Made by a program: the position numbers and the translations under genes
The notes under the pieces: model-generated
Seen by the model: only the letters and a program-made list of their open reading frames with translations
Database searches by the model: none
What the model was told of the DNA's origin: nothing
Shown: positions 28,256 to 36,040 of the stretch, in pieces
Numbering within the stretch: the first letter of the stretch is position 1
Layout: each line of letters begins with the position of its first letter
DNA from: Candidatus Gastranaerophilales bacterium
Lineage (GTDB): Bacteria; Cyanobacteriota; Vampirovibrionia; Gastranaerophilales; JAILCC01
Assembly: GCA_028696075.1 (NCBI GenBank)
Contig: JAQVHS010000005.1
Coordinates: 70,656-134,655, forward strand
Direction of reading: 5' to 3'
DNA length: 64,000 bases

Positions 28256-29254
28256 ATGATTAAATTTGAAGGACAAGATAGAAGACAGGCAAAATTAGAC
28301 AAAGTTTTACCTGAATACGGCTTCAAATCCTTGGAAGAAGCCAGAGATTTATGTTTATCAAAAGGCATTGATGTTGATGAAATCGTAAAAGGCACTCAAA
28401 CAATTGCATTTGAAAACGCAGTATGGGCATATACTTTAGGTTGCGCCATTGCCATTAAAAAAGGTACAAAAACAGCTGTAGACGCTGCTTGTGATATCGG
28501 ATTAGGCTTGCAGGCTTTTTGCATTCCCGGTTCTGTAGGCGACCAAAGAGATGTAGGGATAGGGCATGGTAATCTTGCTTCCATGCTTTTGAGAGAAGAA
28601 ACAAAATGTTTTTGCTTCCTGGCAGGGCATGAATCTTTTGCAGCCGCAGAAGGCGCTATCGGTATAGCAAGAAATGCAAATAAAGTAAGAAAAGAGCCTT
28701 TGAGGGTTATCTTAAACGGTTTAGGCAAAGATGCCGCTTATGTTATTGCGCGTATCAACGGTTTTACTTATGTTGAAACCGAATATGACTATGCGACAGG
28801 CAAATTACATATCGTAAGCGAAAAACCTTTTTCAACAGGTGAAAGAGCAAGCGTTAAAGCTTATGGCGCTGATGATGTTTCAGAAGGTGTTGCTGTTATG
28901 GTTCACGAAGGCGTAGACGTTTCCATCACAGGGAACTCTACTAACCCTACCCGTTTCCAACACCCTGTTGCAGGCACTTATAAAAAATGGTGCAACGAAA
29001 ACGGAAGAAAATACTTCTCTGTAGCATCAGGCGGCGGTACAGGCAGAACTCTTCACCCTGACAACATGGCTGCAGGACCTGCAAGCTACGGTATGACGGA
29101 TACTATGGGAAGAATGCACGGAGATGCGCAATTTGCCGGTTCTTCTTCAGTACCCGCTCACGTTGAAATGATGGGTGTAATCGGTATGGGCAACAACCCG
29201 ATGGTTGGAGCTACAGTAGCGGTTGCAGTTGCAGTTCAAAACGCTATGAATTAA
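28256..29254 (+). CDS. GGGtGRT family protein
   Basis: The 332-residue protein has the defining motif SVASGGGTGRTLHPDNMAAG (near residue 255-275) and long conserved blocks such as GIGHGNLASMLLREETKCFCFLAGHESFAAAEG and MGVIGMGNNPMVGATVAVAVAVQNAMN. The family is conserved in anaerobic bacteria with no established activity. It is downstream of the NifU-like gene with AAGAGG as Shine-Dalgarno, a strict two-gene operon closed by a terminator. Residues suggest a compact enzyme-like fold, but no reaction can be named. Confidence 0.88.
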   Translation: MIKFEGQDRRQAKLDKVLPEYGFKSLEEARDLCLSKGIDVDEIVKGTQTIAFENAVWAYTLGCAIAIKKGTKTAVDAACDIGLGLQAFCIPGSVGDQRDVGIGHGNLASMLLREETKCFCFLAGHESFAAAEGAIGIARNANKVRKEPLRVILNGLGKDAAYVIARINGFTYVETEYDYATGKLHIVSEKPFSTGERASVKAYGADDVSEGVAVMVHEGVDVSITGNSTNPTRFQHPVAGTYKKWCNENGRKYFSVASGGGTGRTLHPDNMAAGPASYGMTDTMGRMHGDAQFAGSSSVPAHVEMMGVIGMGNNPMVGATVAVAVAVQNAMN

Positions 29255-29270
29255 TTAAAATTCATTATAA

Positions 29271-29301
29271 AAAAGCCCTGTTCTTATTGAATAGGGCTTT
29301 T
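29271..29301. terminator. Bidirectional intrinsic terminator
   Basis: AAAAGCCCTGTTC pairs with GAATAGGGCTTTT around TTATT, with T tracts on both strands. It serves both the GGGtGRT gene and the convergent TolC-like gene. Confidence 0.92.
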
Positions 29302-29303
29302 TA

Positions 29304-30557
29304 CTAAATACTTGTACCGATGGCACGCTCAAGGTCGCTTATTGCATTTTGATAATCTTTGATTAGTGTTATGTAGGAATACTTTACTTTAATAGCGGCT
29401 TGCTGTGCCATTATAGCCAAAATTATGTCATTATTGTCTTTATCAAAACTTTGTTTAGATTTTGCAACAACTTCATTTGCTTTTCGCAAAAGTTTGTTCT
29501 CATATTTTTCTATCAAAATCGTATCCGCTACTATCCTTGAGTAAGCATCTTGAATTTCGTTAGTTATCTCTTTTTTTTGCAGCTCATAATTCTTTTCGCT
29601 ATAGTATCTTTGGGCTACAGCTTCTTTTATAGGTCCTTGCTGGCGGTTGAAAACAGGAACCTCAAATGCACCCATGATAAAAGCACCGAGATTTGTACCG
29701 TCAGTTGTTACCATGTCGGGTCCGCCTGCCAAGAGTAAATTGGGGACTCGGTTTGCTTTTGCTATTTCTAAACGTTTCACGGCAAGTTTAATGTTATTTT
29801 GTTCTATTTTTAGTTCGGGGCGGTTTTCGTATGCAATTATTTGCAGTTTTTCCAAATTCTGACTATGCTCTTCCTGACTAAGTTTATGAATATTTGTAAG
29901 TCTTTCTGCCAAATTGGGGGTTTCAAGTGAATATTTGACACCCGCATCATGTCCCAAAAGCAGATTTAAATCGGTATGCGCCCTAAAGATTGCCATTTTT
30001 GTGTCTTCAATTTCATTTTCAGTGTTAATCCTTGTAATTTCAATCTGCAAAATTTCTTCATCCCGCAAAAAACCTTTTTTCTGTTTTTCATGTGTTATTC
30101 TCAGCAATTCATCGATTGTATTCAAAATTTCCATTGAAGCTTTTTCTTGTTCTTGCAATGCATAAAGTTCAATGTATGCTTTTCTGACTTTTGATTTTAT
30201 ATCAAGTATTTTGGCATTTATTTCTTCTTTGGTTATATCAAGCACTACATTAGCGGCTTCGGTACGTTTTTTTCTTTTTGATGCCGTTTCTATAACTATC
30301 TGAACACCTAAGCGGTAAGTCTCTTCAGCTATACCGTTATCGGAAATAATTACAGGGTTAAGTATGCTGTTTGCCGTAAAGACCCTCGATTCGCTTATTC
30401 CAAATCTTGCTTGTTCGCTTCTTAACTCGTGTGAGTTTTCAACCGCAATTCCTATTGCTTCGTCAATCCCGCCCAAAAACATGGTGGTTGCATTTGCATG
30501 ATGTTGAAATATTAATATAGCTGAAAATATTGCCGTAAGCCTGATATAGAACTTCAT
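29304..30557 (-). CDS. TolC-family outer-membrane efflux protein
   Basis: A signal peptide (MKFYIRLTAIFSAILIFQHHANA) is followed by about 395 residues of mostly coiled-coil. Typical features are EAIGIAVENSHELRSEQA at the front, repeated heptads (LDIKSKVRKAYIELYALQEQEKASMEIL), the mid-region YENRPELKIEQNNIKLAVKRLEIAKANRVPNLLL and a second repeat of the same layout. It is an outer-membrane duct for efflux or type I secretion, CusC-like in length (417 residues). No partner pump genes are adjacent. Its stop lies against the shared terminator. Confidence 0.85.
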   Translation of the reverse strand: MKFYIRLTAIFSAILIFQHHANATTMFLGGIDEAIGIAVENSHELRSEQARFGISESRVFTANSILNPVIISDNGIAEETYRLGVQIVIETASKRKKRTEAANVVLDITKEEINAKILDIKSKVRKAYIELYALQEQEKASMEILNTIDELLRITHEKQKKGFLRDEEILQIEITRINTENEIEDTKMAIFRAHTDLNLLLGHDAGVKYSLETPNLAERLTNIHKLSQEEHSQNLEKLQIIAYENRPELKIEQNNIKLAVKRLEIAKANRVPNLLLAGGPDMVTTDGTNLGAFIMGAFEVPVFNRQQGPIKEAVAQRYYSEKNYELQKKEITNEIQDAYSRIVADTILIEKYENKLLRKANEVVAKSKQSFDKDNNDIILAIMAQQAAIKVKYSYITLIKDYQNAISDLERAIGTSI

Positions 30558-30663
30558 AACGCTTAAACTTAATTACTCTGACAAAAATTATTCTACATCA
30601 CACATATGAGTTTTTCAAAGAAACATTAAAGTTTTCAAAAAATTTGCCGATATATAAATCAAG

Positions 30664-30745
30664 TAAGGAAAGACCGATAAGGTCATATTCCAAACCTCCT
30701 CCCCAAGTCTAGTAGCCGCCCATATAGAGCGGCTTTCTTTTTTTT
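30664..30745 (+). ncRNA. Candidate C-rich small RNA
   Basis: A first hairpin (GGAA/TTCC around GACC/GGTC, 30667-30691) is followed by a single-stranded stretch AAACCTCCTCCCC and then an intrinsic terminator (AGCCGC 30714-30719 / GCGGCT 30729-30734 plus an 11-base T-rich tract). The -10-like TATAAA (30653-30658) is 6-10 bases before the likely start. The C-rich stretch could pair with Shine-Dalgarno sequences, as in Gram-positive C-rich sRNAs. No ORF covers it. Not recognised as a known Rfam family. Confidence 0.45.
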
Positions 30746-30923
30746 ATAACTTTAATATTTTTTCTACTTTATTCACTTTATGTTTTAAAATTAAAATCCG
30801 TCCACATCAAACACTAGATAAGTTCTCAGTATCAGAATATTTTAAGTTATCACCATTTCTTATACATTCTATAAGAATATGTAAAGAAAAATTTGCAAGA
30901 ATAAGGTTATAAAGGGTAATAAG

Positions 30924-30952
30924 TTGGCGCGCCGTATTATTCATCGTATAAT
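30924..30952 (+). promoter_or_regulatory. Promoter giving a leaderless transcript of the histidine kinase
   Basis: TTGGCG (30924-30929) and TATAAT (30947-30952) are spaced by exactly 17 bases. The ATG begins six bases after TATAAT, where transcription would start, and no Shine-Dalgarno sequence is present. Confidence 0.6.
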
Positions 30953-30958
30953 AATGCT

Positions 30959-32725
30959 ATGCCTAAGATTTTAGTTTTTTCAAACCAAAGCGATGATTTT
31001 ATCAACATTGTTAACCCTTTAAAAGAAATAGGTTACATTGTTGAGTATTTGAGTGATGAAAGTAAAATTTTTGAAACCATATCGGCTTTTGTGCCTGATA
31101 TTATGCTGCTTTGTTCTTACACTGCGATAAAAGATATTGCATTTGCCCTCAGGAAAATCAGGCTTCAGGACGAAGGCGGGGACATCCAAATCATTTTGCT
31201 GGTTAATAAAGACGCTGAGATTGATGAAGTTTTTTCAGGCGCCGACGGCTATGTTACCCGTCCTATTAACCCAAATATCCTCGTGGCAACGGTAAATGCG
31301 CATTTGCGTTTAAAAAACCATCTCGATATTTTCTCCGCCAACAACAGCGAACTTGCCAAACGGTTTTATCAGCTGAAGGTTTTATACGACACCAATTCTA
31401 ATCTTGCAGGGACGTTAAACAAACGCAGGCTTATTAATATTATGAATGAAGGCTTGGAGCAAAGTATCAGTTATTCTTTATGCTCTACCCTTGTAATGGA
31501 CAATCCTGATGACATAAGCCTCATTATAAATTCTCATTACCCTATAACAAAAAGGCTTGAGCAGGCGTTAAAATTGCGTGCCATGATTGCTTATAAATCC
31601 ATGTTTAAAAATGAATCTCTGCCGTTTGAAATAAATATAGAAAAAGTCAGAACGGAGGTGAATTTTAAACAGGAAAACGGGAAGTATGACCTTGAAGTTA
31701 TGAGTTACGGAAGTGTATTCTCACCCATATCAACTTCCGACAAATTTTTTGGCACGGTAGAAATTATGCGCGATACCGAGCTTTCCAATGAAGATATAAC
31801 GTGTTTTCAAACAGTTGTCAGTCAGGTGGCATTGCCGCTTGAGAGCGCTATTCTTTATGAAGAAATTCAGGATAAGAACGTTAAACTTGAAAAACTTGAA
31901 AAACTCAAATCCGAATTTGTGTCAATAGTATCACACGAGTTGAGAACTCCTCTTACCGCTATCAAAAACTCAATAGATATAATGCTCAGCGGTAAATCAG
32001 GCGAGCTTACGGACGGGATGAAGAACTTCCTTTCTATGGGAGATAGAAATGTCGTAAGACTTTCGGGTATTATTAATGATTTGCTTGATTTGTCCAAGAT
32101 AGAAGCAGGCAAAATGCAATACAGGTTTGAAGAAATCAACCTTGTTAACCCTATTAATTTTGTAATTTCAACGCTTAAATCAACGGCGGAAGCTAAAAAT
32201 ATTACTTTTGGGGCGAAAATTAATATTGATGAAGCCCGGGTTTATGCCGATATGCAAAAAGTCGAACAAATTCTTACCAATTTAACTTCAAACGCTATCA
32301 AATTTACAGGCAAAGACGGCAGCGTAAGTATTACTCTGGACAAGATACAAGCCAAAAACCTTGATATATCAAAGTTTTATGAATATAACAAAGAACCTCT
32401 GGCAGAAAATTATTTTCTGGTGCAGGTACAAGATACAGGGATAGGTATTGCCAAAGAAAACATGACAAAAGTATTCGATAAATTCCAGCAGATAGAAAGC
32501 TCCTTAAGCCGCAAAGTCGGCGGCACAGGCTTAGGGCTGCCCATTGCAAAAGAGTTTATCAATGCGCATAAAGGTTTTGTATGGGCAGAGAGCGAAGAGA
32601 GCAAAGGGTCGGTTTTTTCTTTTGTACTGCCTGAATATTCAACAAAAGTTAAAGGATTTAACACGGACGAAAAAAATGTTAATATGTTAGTAGGAAATGA
32701 CGACTTCGGGGAAGAAAATGAGTAG
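30959..32725 (+). CDS. Histidine kinase with pseudo-receiver N-terminus
   Basis: Residues 1-120 look like a receiver fold (KILVFSNQSDD, PDIMLLCSYTA, GADGYVTRPI), but Cys52 replaces the phospho-acceptor aspartate and Arg replaces the usual lysine, so it is a pseudo-receiver. A GAF-like region (about 155-300) follows, then HisKA with His326 in SIVSHELRTPLTAIKNSIDIM and HATPase (LTNLTSNAIKFTG, DTGIGI, GGTGLGLPIAKEF). The kinase is soluble, 588 residues. The last eight bases overlap the start of the response regulator gene (ATGAGTAG), indicating a coupled pair. Confidence 0.88.
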   Translation: MPKILVFSNQSDDFINIVNPLKEIGYIVEYLSDESKIFETISAFVPDIMLLCSYTAIKDIAFALRKIRLQDEGGDIQIILLVNKDAEIDEVFSGADGYVTRPINPNILVATVNAHLRLKNHLDIFSANNSELAKRFYQLKVLYDTNSNLAGTLNKRRLINIMNEGLEQSISYSLCSTLVMDNPDDISLIINSHYPITKRLEQALKLRAMIAYKSMFKNESLPFEINIEKVRTEVNFKQENGKYDLEVMSYGSVFSPISTSDKFFGTVEIMRDTELSNEDITCFQTVVSQVALPLESAILYEEIQDKNVKLEKLEKLKSEFVSIVSHELRTPLTAIKNSIDIMLSGKSGELTDGMKNFLSMGDRNVVRLSGIINDLLDLSKIEAGKMQYRFEEINLVNPINFVISTLKSTAEAKNITFGAKINIDEARVYADMQKVEQILTNLTSNAIKFTGKDGSVSITLDKIQAKNLDISKFYEYNKEPLAENYFLVQVQDTGIGIAKENMTKVFDKFQQIESSLSRKVGGTGLGLPIAKEFINAHKGFVWAESEESKGSVFSFVLPEYSTKVKGFNTDEKNVNMLVGNDDFGEENE

Positions 32726-33089
32726 AAAGACTGTTTTAATTGCAGACGATGAAGCTGATATCGTTGAAACCATGCAATTTATGCTTGAAGCTGAAGGTTT
32801 TAATACGCTTGTTGCTTATAACGGCGAAGAAGCATTGATGTACGCCAAAGAAAATATTCCTGATTTAATTCTTTTGGATGTTATGATGCCGAAAATGAAC
32901 GGCTATAAAGTATCACGTCTGTTGAAATTCGACAGCAAATATAAAAACATCCCTATTTTAATGCTTACCGCACGTTCTCAAGAGGAGGATAAATTGATTG
33001 GAGAAGAAACAGGAGCGGATGAATATATTACAAAACCCTTTGAAATTACCGCTGTTATTGATAAGATTAAGCAGTATTTAAAGGTGTAG
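32718..33089 (+). CDS. Response regulator, single receiver domain (CheY-like)
   Basis: The 124 residues are all receiver: VLIADDEADI (acidic pair), LILLDVMMPKMNG (acceptor Asp), ILMLTARS (Thr) and EYITKPF (Lys). No output domain is present, so it must act on partner proteins. The ATG at 32718 has GGGGAAGAAA before it and overlaps the kinase stop; the longer in-frame ATG at 32697 is unlikely. The adjacent kinase is the probable phosphodonor. The next gene, a PilB/GspE-like protein, starts 2 bases later and is a candidate target. Confidence 0.93.
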   Translation: MSRKTVLIADDEADIVETMQFMLEAEGFNTLVAYNGEEALMYAKENIPDLILLDVMMPKMNGYKVSRLLKFDSKYKNIPILMLTARSQEEDKLIGEETGADEYITKPFEITAVIDKIKQYLKV

Positions 33090-33090
33090 C

Positions 33091-34326
33091 ATGCAGCTTT
33101 TAACCAACAAAACAATGGAAAAGTTAAAATATGATTTAGTCAGGGAAAACGTTGTAACTTATGAACAACTCACCCGGGCGCAAAATGCTGCTTCGCAAAA
33201 TGCCACCAATATAGGGGTCGAACTTATTCGGGAAAAATTTATAACCGAAAAAGAACTTTTGCAATTTATAGAGAAAAAACTCCACATCCCTTTTGTTAAT
33301 TTGAACGATTATGAAATAGACAAACATTGCCTTCATTTTATCGGAGTTGAAGACGCTCAGAAATATAAAATTATACCTCTGTTCAAAATAGAAGAAGTCT
33401 TAACCATAGCAATGGCAGACCCGTTGGATTTATTTGCCATTAATCAGCTTCTGAAATCACTGGATATTACCATTGAACCTGTTTTGTCTTCCCAAAGCGA
33501 CATAAAGCGCGCCATAGAAAAATTCTACCGAAGTGAAGAAGCCGATACCCCGCAATGGCAAAGTCAAATTTTTGAAGAAAATATGGACGATACGTCATTC
33601 AAAAAAGTAGTGGAAGGAATTTTAGATTCCGCAATTAAATCAGATGCTAAAACCGTTACGATGGAAACCTCTAAAAACGGACTGAGCATCTTTTTTAATA
33701 AGGATTTAAAAGGATTAATACCTGCTATTTTTACGCACAGATTTACCAATGAACTGAAAAGTTTGTTCAATATGGCGCAAGATGAAGAATTTAAAGCCGC
33801 AACATACCACTACAGAGGGTTTTGTTTCCTGCTGTCTACCTTGCAAACGGTTAACGGCGAGCGCCTCTCAATAAAAATCTTTCCTCCGTTGAAAAAATTC
33901 ATCGACTTTTCTTTTGAAATAAAAGACCTCGAAAAACTCTCCAATATTATCAAAGACCCTTGTCTTATAGGTATAGAAGAAGAATATTCAAACGCATTTG
34001 CCCTTGCGTTATTAGAATTTTTAAGCACGGACAAATCGGTATTATCGGTAGAAGCGGTTGTAAAGCACCGAATTGCAGCTGTAACACAAATTCAGAGCGA
34101 TTTAAATGTAGGGTTAAACTTTGAAAAAATAGTTAATGCTATTGATTATCAGGGTTTTGAAGTTATTTATTTTGAAACCCTGTATACAAACGAACAAATT
34201 GAAAAATTAAAACTTTTAGCCAAAGAAAAAACCGTTATTTTTTCAAAAGCGTATAATGAAAAAATAAGCGGTTTAAACTGTAATATAAAAATTTATAATT
34301 CAAAAGCTTCTGTACTAACCGACTAA
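33091..34326 (+). CDS. Degenerate PilB/GspE-like protein (MshEN domain, no Walker A)
   Basis: The N-terminal about 145 residues match the T2SSE_N/MshEN domain of secretion and pilus ATPases (IGVELIREKFITEKELLQFIEKK, AMADPLDLFAINQL). The rest follows the ATPase layout (TVNGERLSIKIFP, then GFEVIYFETL in place of the Walker B region), but IIKDPCLIGIEEEYSNAFAL (286-305) stands where GPTGSGKTT should be, so it cannot hydrolyse ATP in the normal way. It is probably a regulatory pseudo-ATPase, possibly cyclic-di-GMP-binding, although the Arg of the usual motif is not obvious. It is coupled to the response regulator; its end overlaps rpoZ by 12 bases. Confidence 0.7.
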   Translation: MQLLTNKTMEKLKYDLVRENVVTYEQLTRAQNAASQNATNIGVELIREKFITEKELLQFIEKKLHIPFVNLNDYEIDKHCLHFIGVEDAQKYKIIPLFKIEEVLTIAMADPLDLFAINQLLKSLDITIEPVLSSQSDIKRAIEKFYRSEEADTPQWQSQIFEENMDDTSFKKVVEGILDSAIKSDAKTVTMETSKNGLSIFFNKDLKGLIPAIFTHRFTNELKSLFNMAQDEEFKAATYHYRGFCFLLSTLQTVNGERLSIKIFPPLKKFIDFSFEIKDLEKLSNIIKDPCLIGIEEEYSNAFALALLEFLSTDKSVLSVEAVVKHRIAAVTQIQSDLNVGLNFEKIVNAIDYQGFEVIYFETLYTNEQIEKLKLLAKEKTVIFSKAYNEKISGLNCNIKIYNSKASVLTD

Positions 34327-34557
34327 TTCGCCGTCATCATTTTCACTGGCTTTAATCATAATTGCATGCTGAACAGGTTTTTCTTTTTTTAAAGAAGACT
34401 CATAAGTATTGTCAAAATCGCCAAAGTCATCTGTAGGGCGGCGCATTTGCATTTCGTCAATCATTTTTTTTGCCAACTCTGCTATTTGATATACAAGTTC
34501 ATATCTGTTTTCGCTGCTTTCATTTAAGTCCCATGCGATTTTTGTAATTTGATCCAT
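34315..34557 (-). CDS. rpoZ: RNA polymerase omega subunit, cyanobacterial type
   Basis: The 80 residues follow the pattern of cyanobacterial RpoZ: ENRYELVYQIAELAKK (like SNRYRITVQVANRAKR), an acidic linker FGDFDN and KPVQHAIMIKASENDDGE (like KPVIRAIIEMSDE). Omega helps assemble RNA polymerase. AAGGAG lies before the ATG. Its last 12 bases overlap the convergent PilB-like gene. The recognition is by pattern only, but the phylum match is a useful taxonomic pointer. Confidence 0.75.
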   Translation of the reverse strand: MDQITKIAWDLNESSENRYELVYQIAELAKKMIDEMQMRRPTDDFGDFDNTYESSLKKEKPVQHAIMIKASENDDGELVG

Positions 34558-34802
34558 TAAAAATTCTCCTTAGACGACCGTTTATTAAATCATACTATGA
34601 GAACAATACTCAATCAAGGGAATTTTTTATAATCTCAAAAATTTTCAACTCAACAGCATGCCTGAATTATACTATCCGGTTATATTTTTCATTTTTGTAT
34701 TTCAATTTTAAACTCCATAATCGGACAATCGACCAATAACAAAACCAGGCAGCGTAACTTAAACTTTAATTGGAGAGAAAAATTTGCTTTCAAGGAGGAG
34801 AA

Positions 34803-35111
34803 ATGGTAATCAGACAGAGAAATTTGCAATCATCGGAGGTATATTTTGCAGAATTTTATGACGTACCGAAAACATTGTTAAATTGGTTTGATGCTATAGC
34901 TTACGAAAATAATTGCTATATTGAAAAAAAAGAGTGGAAAAGCAAATATAACAGCTACGTAATTTATGATTATGAACCTTTCTGCTCGGACGGGTTTGAA
35001 ATAAATATTGTTTTATCTTCAAATTCTCTTAACAATGTAGGCTTTGTCAAATACTTATATACAAAAAAGCTCAAGACTATCAACTTTTTTAACAAATGTA
35101 TGGATGTATAG
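34803..35111 (+). CDS. Hypothetical protein, 102 residues
   Basis: Not recognised. It appears to be a small mixed alpha/beta domain (SSEVYFAEFYDVPKTLLNWFDAIA, GFEINIVLSSNSLNNVGFVKYLYTKKLKTINFFNKCMDV). The ATG at 34803 directly follows GGAGGAG; an earlier in-frame ATG at 34770 is less likely. The gene is followed by a perfect bidirectional terminator and stands alone. Confidence 0.7.
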   Translation: MVIRQRNLQSSEVYFAEFYDVPKTLLNWFDAIAYENNCYIEKKEWKSKYNSYVIYDYEPFCSDGFEINIVLSSNSLNNVGFVKYLYTKKLKTINFFNKCMDV

Positions 35112-35132
35112 ATAAATTCTATTGAATATACA

Positions 35133-35166
35133 CACTAAAAAAGCTGCTTTTGCAGCTTTTTTAGTG
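35133..35166. terminator. Bidirectional intrinsic terminator
   Basis: A perfect 14-bp stem (CACTAAAAAAGCTG / CAGCTTTTTTAGTG) closes a 6-base loop between converging genes. Confidence 0.92.
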
Positions 35167-35181
35167 TAATTTTTCTTATCG

Positions 35182-35682
35182 TTAAGCATTCATATTAAGA
35201 TTTCCGCCTGATGCTGCGGGATATTTTTGTTTTAATTCCGCTTTAATGGCGATTTCGGAACTTGCAGGGGATTTCTTTTTAATGGCGGCTACAACTTCGT
35301 CAAGAGTTTTACCTGTTGTTAGAACTACCTGAGCTTTATATCTTACTAATCTTGGTAATTGCACGCCGTCTTCTTTTCTTGAATCCAAAACTTCCTGAGA
35401 AGTTCCTTCGCCTGTCGAAGCTTTACTTGCTGTTGCTGTTACGTTGTTTGCTATACTTTGATTATTATTATAAACATACTTGATAAAATCAGATGATGAC
35501 ATTTCCGCCATACTTTGGGTTGGTTTGGTTGTTGATTCTTCTTCATCTTTTTGTGTGAATAATGACTGTGAATTAGCTGCAGCGGTTGTCGATTTAGCGT
35601 TTTGTGTTTTGTTTGTTGTAAAAATGTTAGTTTTTTTAATGGCATTTAACATTGTTAAAAAACTTGTGTCTGAAATACTCAT
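35182..35682 (-). CDS. Hypothetical serine/threonine/lysine-rich protein
   Basis: About 166 residues without a recognised domain. The first half is low complexity (TTNKTQNAKSTTAAANSQS, KDEEESTTKPTQSMAEM). The second half has a more ordered region (QLPRLVRYKAQVVLTTGKTLDEVVAAIKKKSPASSEIAIKAELKQKYPA). The ATG at 35682 has GGAG about nine bases upstream; a longer open frame reaches 35760. It ends near the shared terminator. It lies downstream of the flagellar operon but behind a repeat region, so it is probably independent. Confidence 0.6.
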   Translation of the reverse strand: MSISDTSFLTMLNAIKKTNIFTTNKTQNAKSTTAAANSQSLFTQKDEEESTTKPTQSMAEMSSSDFIKYVYNNNQSIANNVTATASKASTGEGTSQEVLDSRKEDGVQLPRLVRYKAQVVLTTGKTLDEVVAAIKKKSPASSEIAIKAELKQKYPAASGGNLNMNA

Positions 35683-35760
35683 GCTCTCTTCTCCAAAAAA
35701 TTTTTGCTCTCTTAGTTTAATAAAAAAGAATATACAAAATATATTGCCTGGAAATATCAA

Positions 35761-36040
35761 ATATATTTATTTTTGTTAAGAAGATGGGATTAGGCTTAAG
35801 AGGTGAAAGGGTTATTTTGCCGTCATTGCGAAAATGCGCAAGCATTTGAAGCAATCCATAGGAAAGAAGTTGGGAAGTTAGGAAGCTAAGAAGCTGGGAG
35901 GCTGTGAAGTTGCAGAGGTTATTTTGCCGTCATTGCGAAAATCCGCAAGCTCGAGGCTCAATTATCCTACGTCGCCATAGAACGGTTTTGCCCTACAAAG
36001 CCTTGCCCTTCGGCAAGTCTTTTCAGGCTTCACACTCTGC
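35761..36040. repeat. Repeat region with CGTCATTGCG and AGCTTCC-type words
   Basis: Near-identical 35-base units at 35809-35843 and 35916-35950 (TTATTTTGCCGTCATTGCG core) flank AGCTTCC-type words (35865-35922; GAAGTTGGGAAGTTAGGAAG). The rest is a GC-richer tail with a hairpin near 36002-36017 (CTTGC/GCAAG). No gene is seen. Confidence 0.75.

Larger units (their letters stand above)
30558..30958. other. Intergenic region of 400 bases with a candidate small RNA
   Basis: It lies between the divergent tolC-like and histidine kinase genes. It holds a candidate small RNA (about 30664-30745) and, at the end, a strong promoter with a leaderless-style start. The stretch 30746-30920 is AT-rich with nothing I can assign. 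Confidence 0.6.
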
